Origin: Methanobacteriota archaeon
Lineage (GTDB): Archaea; Thermoplasmatota; Poseidoniia; Poseidoniales; Thalassarchaeaceae
DNA length: 44,984 nt
Direction: 5' to 3'
Assembly (NCBI GenBank): GCA_002730095.1
Contig: PBZE01000006.1
Location: forward strand, 1 to 44,984
Below are positions 10,501 through 18,338 of this stretch, piece by piece. The notes under the pieces were generated by a model. It was given only the letters and a program-made list of their open reading frames with translations, had not been told where the DNA came from and searched no databases. A program made the translations under genes and the position numbers. Each line of letters starts with the position of its first letter. The first letter of the stretch is position 1.

Positions 10501-13277
10501 TCGACACACATAGTGAGCGCTGTTTCAACGAAATCTCCTATTGATACTGCTTGCTGGTTCTGGTTAGTAACCGGAACCTCAAGATAAGCCTCTAGAACCA
10601 TTTTCTCTCCCGGTCCTAATACCAGAGCGAAAATCTCATCCTCATTTTCGTCGAATAGTCTCAGATCACTTCCCCATAGGGTATTTCCCCAGTCCATGGA
10701 TATTTGATTTTCAGCCGCGTTTCCTATATTTTCAACTACCATCCATGCTCTTGAGAATTCACCAATTAATCCATGTCCTGTACTGAAGGAAGCACCTTCT
10801 GGCCCCCTTATCGACAAACCCCGAGTCCTATTCGCCTCAACTGGAATAATCGACGATACACTGACATTTTCGTCATCATCAAGGGTCATAGTTAGAGCTA
10901 GGAAACCAGAGTCAGATCCGAGTGCTTCTTCTGGAGCACTCACTCCGATGGAAGGGGACCAAGATTCCCCAACAGGGATCTCGATACCCTCTATTCCCCC
11001 AGTTGAAAGATCGGCCCATGTCCATCCCGGTGGTAATCCCGAGTCGTCAATCTGAAGTGACCAGGTGCCAGAGAGTCTGCCTGTCGATCTAATCGAAGGC
11101 TCTGCCGTTTCAGTTTCTCCAGGAGTTACTCTTAGGGGCTGGGACGATGTCTCGAAAGTGACATTGTATGTTGGAATTATAGATAGAATCTTGGAGAATA
11201 AGTCGTTATCAGTTCTTGTTTGGCTGATATTGCCGAAGGGGTCAATTTCCAAACTGAATTGATGGTCCCCTAATGACCCTGCCCATTCCACAGAAAAAGA
11301 CTCGAAAGACCCAGTGCCCGAGGGTGCTACAGGTTGTAATGAAGAGAACCTATGCCTGCCTATTTCTATGCCATCGGCGTAAAGCACAGCATCCACATCG
11401 GAATCTGGATTAGAAGTCCCACTGTTCTCAACGAAAGCAGTAATCTGAACATCTTGTCCAGGATTTGGAGAGGTCGGATCGAATTCTATCCCCCTTCCAT
11501 CAAGCAATGGCCTGATGTCAGCCCTCTCCAAGGAGACTACTGTGCCACCGATTATGATGTCCAGAGTCCCATCGCCATCAATGTCAGCCAATGATGGTGA
11601 AGACCATGTCCTCTGATTCAATTCCAAGTCACTGGACCATTCAGTGCTAATGCCAGACCCCGTGCCCTCCGAACCATCGAATCCCCACAGAGACCTCCCA
11701 AATCCAACTAGTAACTCAGGCTCCCCCGTCCCTTCAATGTCCATCCATACGGGTTGTGAAACCGCTATCTCATCATTTGGAGTGCCACTACTCTGCTCCA
11801 AATCTCTGTGCCAAGCCTCATCAGGACTCGAAGTATCGATATCATCCACGCATCCAGCAATACCGTGCCTTGCCGTAGTAGTCTGCCACCAAGTAACCCA
11901 GCACATTCTATCATGATCCCCATCTCCATCCGTGTCAATAGGCAGTGGGGGGGCGTCTGCATATCCGTTGGGGGCCGAATATGACCACTTCTCGGAACCA
12001 TTGGAAACCTCCAGTCCCCTATATTCTGCCCCATCCAATGTCCCTGATGAGTCGCTATCCGTCGGAATCGTTACTATGATCTCGGGGCTGTTGTCACCAT
12101 CCAGATTTGCAACTACAGGCCCGGGGAGTCTGATATGTGGGACATTGGAGTCGCCATCGAGATTCCCGAGTGATTTTCCATCCCAACTCGGGTCCCCGCT
12201 GGAGGAATCCAGCTTCCAGAGCCACATGGCACCATTTGTTGACTCAGTTGTCGTTAGCATCACATAAGCCGTATTCTCATCGGTCTGAACGAATACTGGA
12301 TCAGATCCGTGGCTCCCATATCTTAGCGTCTTATCCCATAATAATGAAGGTGAGCCAGATGAAGGAAGGGAAATTGCAACAACTTTTGGAGAATTGTCAG
12401 ACTCCTTTATTGCAGAAATGACCAGCTCCGCATCTCCATCCAGATCCAAGTCAGCGAGTAGGGGCTGAGATGTTGGCTTGTGATTTCCCCATATGCTCCC
12501 CGTATATGCTCCCTCTTCGCTGCTTATCATTAGCTCAGTGTCCTCCCACGACCAAATTAGTTGATTGTCCTTGTTTCCGCCCGATGACCAGCCAGTGACG
12601 CTACACGATAGGACAGGAGACCATGCATCAACCTGCATCTTGACGTCACTGCCAACAATTATGTCGTAAACAAGAATTATTTCAGGCCCTCCTGTCCCAT
12701 CTATGTCAACAATCATTGGCGAAGCCTTGACTTTCTCAGTCTGTCCCAAATTGACTTCCCATGCCAAATCAGAGTCCTCTCCCTCAACAATTCGAAGATA
12801 GCTATCGCCAGAAGAAGAATCTGTTTGTACTATTACTGTGAAAAGAGAGCTCCCGCCGCATCTTTCAGAGGAATCCGGATCAACTACCAGGGCTTCACTA
12901 AAGTCTCCAATTGGGGTCCCTAGCGAGTCCGTACCTATGTCGTAGTTTCCATATTCCCAGTTAATCACTGGGTCTGTAATCGAAGTCAGGGAAATATTAC
13001 TTCCCAGAGGGTCATGCCCCGGACTTTCAGAAATCCTATCTGGCGTCCTCCCTGGTTGAGGCCAAGGCTGACCTCCATCGACCCATGGATCACTGGAACT
13101 AGTTTTTGATACGTAATCAACATTTGACTGAGACAGATTATTGTTGAAATCCGAGAAAAGCGGATATGCAATAACTAGGAGCATTAGTACGGAAATAATT
13201 AGTGCTCCGCCACGCCTAGTTCGGACGTCTCGTACTCTGAGGGGCACCATCAGATTAGCAGATGGTATTTGGAACAC
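7587..13277 (-). CDS. Giant surface protein: FG-GAP/VCBS propeller, CARDB and NEW3-like Ig domains, two membrane anchors
   Basis: The 1896-residue protein has a basic N-terminus and one hydrophobic segment at ~24-41. Residues ~90-600 hold at least six calcium-site repeats of integrin-alpha FG-GAP type (DIDGTGGPE, DLDLDGDAE, NLDGDNSPE, DTDGDGDHD, DIEGTGEPE, DIDGDGTLD). A CARDB-like domain follows at ~610-710 (GQDVQITAFVENSGTS), then a long series of Ig-like modules with NxGN turns to ~1780. A second membrane helix at ~1795-1814 precedes an 80-residue charged, probably coiled-coil tail. The predicted topology is cytosol-membrane-exterior-membrane-cytosol. Adhesion, S-layer or ligand binding are possible roles, but none is shown. 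The start is a GTG; the ATG nine codons later (13250) is an alternative. It leads an operon with the small unknown gene. Confidence 0.83.
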   Translation of the reverse strand: MFQIPSANLMVPLRVRDVRTRRGGALIISVLMLLVIAYPLFSDFNNNLSQSNVDYVSKTSSSDPWVDGGQPWPQPGRTPDRISESPGHDPLGSNISLTSITDPVINWEYGNYDIGTDSLGTPIGDFSEALVVDPDSSERCGGSSLFTVIVQTDSSSGDSYLRIVEGEDSDLAWEVNLGQTEKVKASPMIVDIDGTGGPEIILVYDIIVGSDVKMQVDAWSPVLSCSVTGWSSGGNKDNQLIWSWEDTELMISSEEGAYTGSIWGNHKPTSQPLLADLDLDGDAELVISAIKESDNSPKVVAISLPSSGSPSLLWDKTLRYGSHGSDPVFVQTDENTAYVMLTTTESTNGAMWLWKLDSSSGDPSWDGKSLGNLDGDSNVPHIRLPGPVVANLDGDNSPEIIVTIPTDSDSSGTLDGAEYRGLEVSNGSEKWSYSAPNGYADAPPLPIDTDGDGDHDRMCWVTWWQTTTARHGIAGCVDDIDTSSPDEAWHRDLEQSSGTPNDEIAVSQPVWMDIEGTGEPELLVGFGRSLWGFDGSEGTGSGISTEWSSDLELNQRTWSSPSLADIDGDGTLDIIIGGTVVSLERADIRPLLDGRGIEFDPTSPNPGQDVQITAFVENSGTSNPDSDVDAVLYADGIEIGRHRFSSLQPVAPSGTGSFESFSVEWAGSLGDHQFSLEIDPFGNISQTRTDNDLFSKILSIIPTYNVTFETSSQPLRVTPGETETAEPSIRSTGRLSGTWSLQIDDSGLPPGWTWADLSTGGIEGIEIPVGESWSPSIGVSAPEEALGSDSGFLALTMTLDDDENVSVSSIIPVEANRTRGLSIRGPEGASFSTGHGLIGEFSRAWMVVENIGNAAENQISMDWGNTLWGSDLRLFDENEDEIFALVLGPGEKMVLEAYLEVPVTNQNQQAVSIGDFVETALTMCVDGDEACQTVDLTFIASGVVSRSHIRSVPTTNLQWNIEADRPSESDTLTWSLSSAGMAKTGWIWSASGDLMINGDFVTMDVTSGTGEGILSLDLPDSAAPAFHYFEDPSNESADHSLIFSLEVLQIYRSSMIVSAPSEQPLLVDVDEEALVVLRLENPGNGYDSYELGYSLVMDENISEDPGIIVSFSRDTVSLSAGSLTTVPITVVLPENTPARVPIRILFEMRSLGDIDSSSLVEIAFEARQDHQWDIYPYFVTQEGEIEGDGAMVTADPGEIFRMNVIATNIGNLDDDLELITSTSITLENGDVSTDWTSYGDSVSNVGVNESEIMEISTTIPIDAWSGSEVEVTVTAFSRGQEVSAFSFSVESGHVPSWNAIVNQASLEVDPEGSEVLLSVVQTGNSPSRPYISMFVSGESGWHIGEIEDLPIIEPGESAPLLLNITPPENAVHGRAVELTLRIKEGDSTGLSEIVFPLRVSATHDFSLIGFGDWVVSENGGYPLALVENTGNSPSTISFMVLSLPSGWNVSGEGNVIMGVGEISGVPLEVIPDKSWEGDVKTIRILASDTEGNQREISLDTRKEDYSWANSPVIISTSGDQYVMRIHGTDSNSVVIDSETGSLPWMGPIGWLWDSEIEKNGSFTVDSTVSLEYRSWVSNTPSRMASCSIGGEVASVQASCTILNGTENFEFTIILSDDQGSMIDSISSDVGPGLSSGVVNLSSEGWNPAPGYSELTLRVIDSRGIEVTSTSQIFDVRRNDWNVGLVGLQISGTGDGQEISILTKRSNQQILDDSICKILVEAGSYSEEYYVDMSESSALAPRPTIERPDVSDGVELVATISCEFPWDQDSDSTDNEARIVLSGSENSEGGFSDSSTAIASASLVIGISIAFAWMAKNFRESREMMEKTRLAVEKKALERKSRLSQRRDELEIKKESPVEESGDEIIQEVADTSDLSEPEDEEMDVFEQRLNRLRSGK

Positions 13278-13303
13278 ACTTGAACGTTCGCACCATATTC
13301 TCT

Positions 13304-13322
13304 CTCAGACCGTAGGTCTGAG
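13304..13322 (-). promoter_or_regulatory. Perfect 8-bp dyad upstream of the giant surface protein
   Basis: CTCAGACC and GGTCTGAG are exact inverted repeats around a 3-nt centre (GTA). The dyad lies 27 bp before the GTG start of the minus-strand giant gene and about 45 bp before the rpoE1 leader on the other strand. It may be an operator or an RNA hairpin. Confidence 0.45.
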
Positions 13323-13368
13323 TGATTATCGGGCATAGCCAAGCATCAATTGGCATCCGCTGCGCTTA

Positions 13369-13475
13369 TACAGAGGAGGCAAGTCGCGAGACCCGCGGAC
13401 TTCTCCTCCAGAGGCTCAGCCGATGAAGGACGGGAGGGAAACCCCCCGTCCTGGAGAGCCTCGGAGAGGTCTGTA
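13369..13475 (+). ncRNA. Candidate structured leader RNA of the rpoE1 operon
   Basis: The bases before the rpoE1 ribosome binding site fold into a multibranched shape. TACAGA (13369-13374) can close with TCTGTA (13470-13475). Arm 1 pairs GAGGAG with CTCCTC and continues through AAGTC/GACTT and GCG/CGC (13373-13408; its outer two bases compete with the closing stem). Arm 2 pairs GAGGCTC (13411-13417) with GAGCCTC (13456-13462), has an asymmetric internal loop, then GGACGGG/CCCGTCC and a GGG-AAA-CCC tip. The Shine-Dalgarno CGGAGG begins two bases after this fold region ends. This may be a cis-regulatory leader or an independent RNA. A TTATA at 13366-13370 could instead be the promoter, which would cut into arm 1. 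I do not recognise the family. Confidence 0.5.
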
Positions 13476-13490
13476 AACGGAGGAAAAAAA

Positions 13491-14039
13491 ATGTACAGTA
13501 TAGTTGAGAGAGAGGACACAATCCGCATTCCCGCTGAATACATTCGAGAAGGGCAGAGTCTCGTAGATCATATTGACAGTCTAGCCAATGATGCATTCGA
13601 AGGAAGATTCGATGCTGATGAGAACTACACGGTATTGACATTCGACCACAAACCAGTAGGAAGAGGCAGAATAATCCATGGAGACGGCGCCATTTATCAG
13701 GCTGTTAGTTTCAAAGCACTCCTCTTCAATATGGAGAATAATGAAGTCGTAGACGGATATGTCTCGGACGTCTCAGAATATGGTGCGTTCGTCAGAATTG
13801 GCCCCGTAGAGGCCCTTCTTCACAAGTCACAGATCCTCGATGAACCAATACAGGTCAATATGGGCGTAAGAAGAATCGAGGGAGCTCAGTCAGGAAAGCA
13901 CATCGAGGAGGGATCCCATGTACGTTCAAGAGTTGTATCAAAAGCAATTAATCAGAACGATCCAAGGGCTAGTAAGATAGGACTCAACTGTAAGATGGAC
14001 GGCCTCGGAGCCGCAAGTTGGTTGAAGGAGACTGATTAG
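13491..14039 (+). CDS. rpoE1: DNA-directed RNA polymerase subunit Rpo7 (RpoE')
   Basis: This is the archaeal counterpart of eukaryotic Rpb7, part of the Rpo4/7 stalk that binds nascent RNA. The 183-residue protein starts MYSIVEREDTIRIPAEY, the normal family N-terminus, and has a C-terminal S1 fold (GYVSDVSEYGAFVRIG, then EALLHKSQI). The ORF track begins 47 codons earlier, but those codons translate the structured leader and match nothing in the family. The ATG at 13491 has GGAGG eight bases before it, which settles the start. It heads the conserved archaeal cluster with spt4, rps24e and rps27ae; spt4 begins one base after its stop. Confidence 0.95.
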   Translation: MYSIVEREDTIRIPAEYIREGQSLVDHIDSLANDAFEGRFDADENYTVLTFDHKPVGRGRIIHGDGAIYQAVSFKALLFNMENNEVVDGYVSDVSEYGAFVRIGPVEALLHKSQILDEPIQVNMGVRRIEGAQSGKHIEEGSHVRSRVVSKAINQNDPRASKIGLNCKMDGLGAASWLKETD

Positions 14040-14040
14040 A

Positions 14041-14259
14041 ATGGCCAAGCAACCATTCGCATGCGGGGAGTGCAACCAAATCCTCCCTGATCCTGAGAAG
14101 AGGAGTGAACCTCCTCAGTGCCCTCACTGCCCAAACTCTCCAGTCACCACAGACTGGCAAGGATTTGTGGTCATTCTTAACCCAGGCAGGTCTGAAGTAG
14201 CCAAGAGATTGAATATTACTAGGCCCGGGAATTATGCACTCAAGGTGAACATTAGATAG
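14041..14259 (+). CDS. spt4: Transcription elongation factor Spt4 (RpoE'')
   Basis: The 72-residue zinc-ribbon protein pairs with Spt5 to clamp RNA polymerase on DNA and promote processivity. It shows the paired cysteines CGEC and CPHC (residues ~8-31), then the conserved DWQGFVVILNP segment and a closing KRLNITRPGNYALKV strand typical of archaeal Spt4. It lies one base after rpoE1 and nine bases before rps24e, in the standard archaeal order. Confidence 0.95.
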   Translation: MAKQPFACGECNQILPDPEKRSEPPQCPHCPNSPVTTDWQGFVVILNPGRSEVAKRLNITRPGNYALKVNIR

Positions 14260-14267
14260 GTGATTTT

Positions 14268-14573
14268 ATGCAGGTAATTGAAAGAAAAGATAACCCATTG
14301 CTCAACAGGGTAGAGATTAGATTTGTTTGGGACCATCCAAATTCTCCAACTCCTGACTTATCACAGATGGTTGCCGCTGCTGCTAAAGTAGAACCAGGGG
14401 CAAAGGAAGAACTAGTATTCATCAAGGACGTATCTACGAGATTCGGGATGCCAAGGACAACAGGACTGGCACTGATATATTCCTCTGCCGAGGCATCAAC
14501 GATCGAGCCTAACTTCATTGTCGAAAGGCACAAGAGAGTCAGGGGCGATGATTCTGAAGGAGGGGATGAGTAA
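14268..14573 (+). CDS. rps24e: Small ribosomal subunit protein eS24
   Basis: The 101-residue protein matches archaeal/eukaryotic eS24: a strand [19 protein letters not shown], the central [20 protein letters not shown] helix-turn region, and a GLALIYSS strand, ending in a charged tail. The ATG is preceded by GGTGA five bases away. Its stop TAA overlaps the ATG of rps27ae (TAATG), so translation is coupled. Confidence 0.95.
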   Translation: MQVIERKDNPLLNRVEIRFVWDHPNSPTPDLSQMVAAAAKVEPGAKEELVFIKDVSTRFGMPRTTGLALIYSSAEASTIEPNFIVERHKRVRGDDSEGGDE

Positions 14574-14743
14574 TGTCAGACGGACCAAATCCCAATGCCA
14601 AGTGGTCTAAGTACAAATTTGATGACGATGGCAAGCTAACTCCCCGTGAGTTCTGCCCTACTTGTGGAGAAGGCGTATTTCTGGCCGTGCACAAAGATCG
14701 CAAGTCATGCGGGAAGTGTGGATTCACTGTCTCTCTAGATTAG
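14573..14743 (+). CDS. rps27ae: Small ribosomal subunit protein eS31 (S27ae), missed by the ORF track
   Basis: A 56-residue frame from the ATG at 14573 reads [20 protein letters not shown], then a C4 zinc ribbon: CPTCG, and [11 protein letters not shown] at the end. In eukaryotes this protein is made as a ubiquitin fusion; archaea have the free form. It overlaps rps24e by one base and the convergent unknown gene (ending 14724) by 20 bp. Its length puts it just below the cutoff of the supplied track, but sequence and gene order make it certain. Confidence 0.95.
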   Translation: MSDGPNPNAKWSKYKFDDDGKLTPREFCPTCGEGVFLAVHKDRKSCGKCGFTVSLD

Positions 14744-15743
14744 AGTCAATAGGGTAAGAAAAAGCTCCCCATAAGCCGCTGTTTGTCAGCACCTTATCGC
14801 CAAGAAGTGATACTCCAATCTCATCTCTTGAGCAGGTTCGACTCACCAAAATTCTTCCGGACGAAACTTCCCTCTGCATCATCCCATCATGCCTCCAGCC
14901 AGTCCACTTCCATCCTCTCGAAAAGGGGACGGCATCTAGTACTGGACCCGGTACATTCACGATCTCAGGTTTAGTAAATAAATCAGATAGAAATGCAACA
15001 TTTCTGCCGTGAAGCATAATTATCCAACCACAGTCTTCGTTATGCATGACTCTGTGAACTCTTCCGGGTAGATTAGGAAGGATTCCGTTACTTTTCTCTA
15101 TTCCTCTGGAAACTGAAATGATTGAGAACCCTCCAGAGGAAGTGAAACAATACAATTCGTCTCCCATATGGATCATCGAGACAATAGAATCCATACGCGC
15201 AAGATCTTCTAGTTCTCTCCATACTGGATAAGGGGAACGCCAAATCTCCCGGGCTTCAGAGTCAATCATGTAAATTCCAGTTCTGAGACATGCGAATGCC
15301 AAGCATTCTCCAACTTTGCACATTGCAACGGGCTCAGACTGCAGCTCCCTTGTCCAGATAGCTGAATTACTTACATGTCGTGTTTGTTCTCCATCTTGCC
15401 CTTCCGATTGTATGCCTGCATCGGACCACATTTCTCCCAATGAAAACGAGCTCATGAAGGCCTTTCGAATCTCTCCGTTGGCCCACGAGCCTACCCATCT
15501 TCCAGAAATAATTGCCCCACAGGATGAAGCACCACTAAATGGGTATGCAATATCATGTACCTGAGAATCGCCGTTGGATATCTTCAGTACCTCTCCATCT
15601 GAACCTATGGCCAAAGAGTATTTTTCCCCCTTATCAATCCTGATTGGATTGAACCCAATACCACTGTTCATGTCATTTCCGACATGTTCTACTGCTTGAA
15701 GGTGTGGCTGTGGTATTGAATACATGTGCCCTATCCGAATCAT
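14724..15743 (-). CDS. Protein of unknown function, probable beta-propeller-like
   Basis: The frame is open for 358 codons from 15800. I place the start at the ATG of 15743 ([16 protein letters not shown]), because the first 19 codons lie antisense inside dtdA; 15725 and 15671 are other candidates. The protein lacks a signal or membrane helix and contains several short beta-rich stretches with Gly and Trp ([48 protein letters not shown]), which suggests a cytosolic propeller. I do not recognise a family. It overlaps rps27ae by 20 bp at its end and abuts dtdA head to head, so its promoter must lie within dtdA. Confidence 0.62.
   Translation of the reverse strand: MIRIGHMYSIPQPHLQAVEHVGNDMNSGIGFNPIRIDKGEKYSLAIGSDGEVLKISNGDSQVHDIAYPFSGASSCGAIISGRWVGSWANGEIRKAFMSSFSLGEMWSDAGIQSEGQDGEQTRHVSNSAIWTRELQSEPVAMCKVGECLAFACLRTGIYMIDSEAREIWRSPYPVWRELEDLARMDSIVSMIHMGDELYCFTSSGGFSIISVSRGIEKSNGILPNLPGRVHRVMHNEDCGWIIMLHGRNVAFLSDLFTKPEIVNVPGPVLDAVPFSRGWKWTGWRHDGMMQREVSSGRILVSRTCSRDEIGVSLLGDKVLTNSGLWGAFSYPIDSNLERQ
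15714..15722 (+). promoter_or_regulatory. Candidate TATA box for dtdA
   Basis: TATTGAATA is centred about 24 bp before the ATG at 15742. That spacing would make the transcript leaderless at this ATG, and no Shine-Dalgarno is visible. Confidence 0.38.
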
Positions 15744-16686
15744 GGTAACTTTGGTCCTGTGCTCACTCTCAGACGAAGCTTCAGTAAATATCAGGGACAA
15801 ACTTCAACAATTCTCCGATTGGTCACCTGAGGAATCATTCGGACATGGGGGAGTCTCAATATCTGTCAATTCAGATGTGCACTTACTTACTATCCAAAAG
15901 ATACATGTCAATGCCGATTCAATCGATAAAATTCACGAGAGAGAATTAGATTGTACAGTAGACGAAGTTCTAGTTCTATCAAGGCATGTTTCGTCCACTG
16001 ATACTCCTGCCATCACATTGCATGCTATCGGACTTCCAGGGGCAAGCCCTGAGGGGGGGCCGGGTAGGTCAGGAGGAGTAAACGGGGTATTGGTGCCTCC
16101 TTCTCCCAGATTCGCCACTATTTTTAGAGAGATGGTGATAGAAGCAAGAAAGAGGAAATTGGATGATCACTTCGATCTTACCATGGAAGCTACACATCAT
16201 GGCCCAGTACTAGAAACTCCAACTCTTTACTTGGAGATAGGGTCTACTGAAATGGATTGGTCGAGAGAAGATGCACTGGAGCTATGGGCTCATCTACTTT
16301 CCAAAGTTCTCGGATTAGAGGATGGTTCCCAAAAAGGAAAATGGATGGGTAGCGGGGATGTTATGATAGGTTTGGGAGGTGGGCATTATGCACCTAGGCA
16401 TAAGGCTGTAGTGGAGAAAGGTAACATGTGGCTGGGTCACATAATCGCAAACTACTCTCTCGACTTCTCAATGTCGGAATCTTCGTCCCTGAATGCACTG
16501 GACGTGCCTTGGAAGAAAACGATAATCGATGCAATCGAATCTACCGAGGCCGCATTTCCCGGAGGGGAGATATTTGTGCATCTGGATAGGAAATCATTCA
16601 AAGGCTGGCAGAGAAGGGAAATAGAGAATTTCCTTTCCCAAAATGAAATTTCTATCCGAAGAGGAAAGGACATCATGCAAGAGTAA
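15742..16686 (+). CDS. dtdA: D-aminoacyl-tRNA deacylase, archaeal/plant type (DtdA/DTD2, COG1650)
   Basis: The enzyme removes D-amino acids wrongly loaded on tRNA, protecting translation. Family blocks are visible in order: VLCSLSDEASVNI at the N-terminus, VLVLSRHVSSTDTPAITLHA, DLTMEATHHGP, and MIGLGGGHYAPRH with its metal-binding histidines, then GHIIANYSLDF. The track starts six codons upstream at 15724; the ATG at 15742 begins closer to the usual family N-terminus and fits a leaderless promoter. The resulting length, 314 residues, is longer than many archaeal homologues of about 270. It precedes proline dehydrogenase by 33 bp on the same strand. The identification is firm; the start is less so. 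Confidence 0.9.
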   Translation: MVTLVLCSLSDEASVNIRDKLQQFSDWSPEESFGHGGVSISVNSDVHLLTIQKIHVNADSIDKIHERELDCTVDEVLVLSRHVSSTDTPAITLHAIGLPGASPEGGPGRSGGVNGVLVPPSPRFATIFREMVIEARKRKLDDHFDLTMEATHHGPVLETPTLYLEIGSTEMDWSREDALELWAHLLSKVLGLEDGSQKGKWMGSGDVMIGLGGGHYAPRHKAVVEKGNMWLGHIIANYSLDFSMSESSSLNALDVPWKKTIIDAIESTEAAFPGGEIFVHLDRKSFKGWQRREIENFLSQNEISIRRGKDIMQE

Positions 16687-16719
16687 TCGTGAAGTCTCTC
16701 CTGCCCCTCCGATCAAAGG

Positions 16720-17676
16720 ATGGCGCTATTGGGGAGGTTGATTGTAGCGACAATGCCACTGGCCCCTAAGTTCATCGTCAGAATGGTCGCTAGTAGATAT
16801 GTCGCGGGCTCAGAACTAGAAGACGCACTATCGACAATGAAGAGACTTTCATCAGAGGGAGCATGTTTCACTGTTGATGTATTGGGCGAGGAAATAACAA
16901 CCTTGGATGAAGCCAGATTCTTCTTGGACGAATACTCATCTCTCATAGATTCCATAGTTGAATCGAAAATCGATGCCCATATCTCAATAAAGCCCACCGC
17001 ATTTGGCCTATTGATAGATTCAGAGTCAGCATATCACAACATTCTCCAGATCACAAAGAAGGCTTCGGAGAATGATATTTTCGTTAGATTAGACATGGAA
17101 GATAGCCGTGTTACGGACTCAACAATTGATATCATGATGAGAATCAGGGATGATGGATTATCAAATATTGGAGTCGTACTCCAGGGGAGGCTATTACGGA
17201 CGATCTCAGACATTGAAGAAATATGTGATAGATTTGGGGCGGATTCCGATTTCCGGATCTGTAAGGGAATATATCTGGAGCCAGAAGAAATCGCTCACAC
17301 GGGCTACCATGGTATCGTAAATGCTACGAACGAAGCAATAGAGGAAATGCTGAAGAGAGGTGCTTACACCGCTATCGCATCTCATGACTTTCCAGTAATC
17401 GATAAGACACTCGAGTTACTACAAAAATACAATCTTCCACCGTCCGGGAATAAGGAGTCGTTTCCAGGCAAGGGCCCTGGATACGAATTTCAGTTCCTCC
17501 TTGGCGTAAGGGGGGACCTAAGAAGGAGACTATCAGAAGAAGGCCATCTGACTAGGATATATGTCCCATATGGAAAGCAGTGGTACGAATATGGAATTAG
17601 GCGATTAAACGAGAATCCCGAAGTAGCTACTCACGTTCTTAAGGCCCTTCTGATGCCATGGACTAACAGGAAATGA
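16720..17676 (+). CDS. Proline dehydrogenase (FAD-dependent PRODH)
   Basis: This flavoenzyme oxidises proline to pyrroline-5-carboxylate, the first step of proline use, and passes electrons to the quinone pool at the membrane face. The 318-residue monofunctional form shows the TIM-barrel pattern HISIKPTAFGL, DIFVRLDMED, GVVLQGRL, RICKGIYLEPEEI and the diagnostic VPYGKQWYEYGIRRLNENPE, where the paired arginines hold the substrate carboxylate. No P5C dehydrogenase is fused or adjacent. It follows dtdA and meets the zinc-ribbon gene tail to tail with no spacer. Together with gdhA it supports amino acid catabolism. Confidence 0.92.
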   Translation: MALLGRLIVATMPLAPKFIVRMVASRYVAGSELEDALSTMKRLSSEGACFTVDVLGEEITTLDEARFFLDEYSSLIDSIVESKIDAHISIKPTAFGLLIDSESAYHNILQITKKASENDIFVRLDMEDSRVTDSTIDIMMRIRDDGLSNIGVVLQGRLLRTISDIEEICDRFGADSDFRICKGIYLEPEEIAHTGYHGIVNATNEAIEEMLKRGAYTAIASHDFPVIDKTLELLQKYNLPPSGNKESFPGKGPGYEFQFLLGVRGDLRRRLSEEGHLTRIYVPYGKQWYEYGIRRLNENPEVATHVLKALLMPWTNRK

Positions 17677-18282
17677 CTAGCTCTTAACAACAGGATGCAA
17701 GTACATTCTACGTATGTCGGCAGCCACTCTTTTTCCTCTAAGTGTCCTCCCTTCACCAGTATGTATGGCCCTTATTCTCCATCTCCTGCCATCGATTCTC
17801 ATTACTGTTCCACAAGAAAACTCCTTCTCAGGATCACAATCTATTGTAGAGGATACACTGTTTTCCTCGTCGGTTAACGTAATCTTGACCACACATGTGT
17901 CTTTGTTAACGGACCACATTGAAACTATTTCTCGAGCCAAACAGGAATCAGCCGATATTTTGTCTCCAATCTCTATTCTAGTCACAGACCAATGGGAATC
18001 CTCAAACTGGAATAGATCCCCAACCGAGATGATTTCATCGGAGTCAGACTCCAACATTACAGATTTGCTATCTTCCCCCTTGGAGAGTGTGACCTTGACT
18101 TTCACGGATGCTGCCGGCCTTAAGTTCAAAAGATGCACCTCAGAACACTCCAAGCACCTAACCAGTAAGTCCTCCCCCTTGCCCTTAGGGGACCTCTTGA
18201 GAATGGCATGCTCGGTCATGGATGAACATCCAGGGCACTCTGTGACGTCCGCCACTCTGCCGTCATCGGCCTCCTCGTTCAT
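17677..18282 (-). CDS. HVO_0476-type archaeal zinc-finger protein (COG1326)
   Basis: The 201-residue protein has a zinc ribbon at ~17-46 (CPGCSS...CLECSEVH) followed by beta-rich repeats (VTLSKGEDSKSVMLESDSDE and VVKITLTDEENSVSS) and a closing basic segment RRWRIRAIHTGEGRTLRGKRVAADIRRMYLHP. This is the layout of the archaeal family called HVO_0476 zinc finger, of unknown biochemical role. GGAGGTTC stands directly before the ATG. It is divergent from the methyltransferase-like gene with a 56-bp gap. Nucleic acid binding is plausible from the fold, not shown. Confidence 0.8.
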   Translation of the reverse strand: MNEEADDGRVADVTECPGCSSMTEHAILKRSPKGKGEDLLVRCLECSEVHLLNLRPAASVKVKVTLSKGEDSKSVMLESDSDEIISVGDLFQFEDSHWSVTRIEIGDKISADSCLAREIVSMWSVNKDTCVVKITLTDEENSVSSTIDCDPEKEFSCGTVMRIDGRRWRIRAIHTGEGRTLRGKRVAADIRRMYLHPVVKS

Positions 18283-18338
18283 GAACCTCCGGCCCGAACG
18301 ACTCTCTTGAAGGCATCCTCAAAGACTAATCTTGAATA

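Noticed and set aside
13369-13475. Reading the structured leader as an H/ACA guide RNA or a kink-turn
   Set aside because: Box ACA is absent (AGA only), arm 1 has no guide pocket, and the bulge in arm 2 gives only one of the two needed G-A pairs.
13350-13490. N-terminal extension of rpoE1 in the ORF track
   Set aside because: The 47 codons translate a base-paired leader, show no family similarity, and a GGAGG plus ATG follows at the canonical Rpo7 start.
17714-18310. 198-codon plus-strand ORF
   Set aside because: Antisense to the HVO_0476-type gene, which has a clear zinc ribbon and ribosome binding site.
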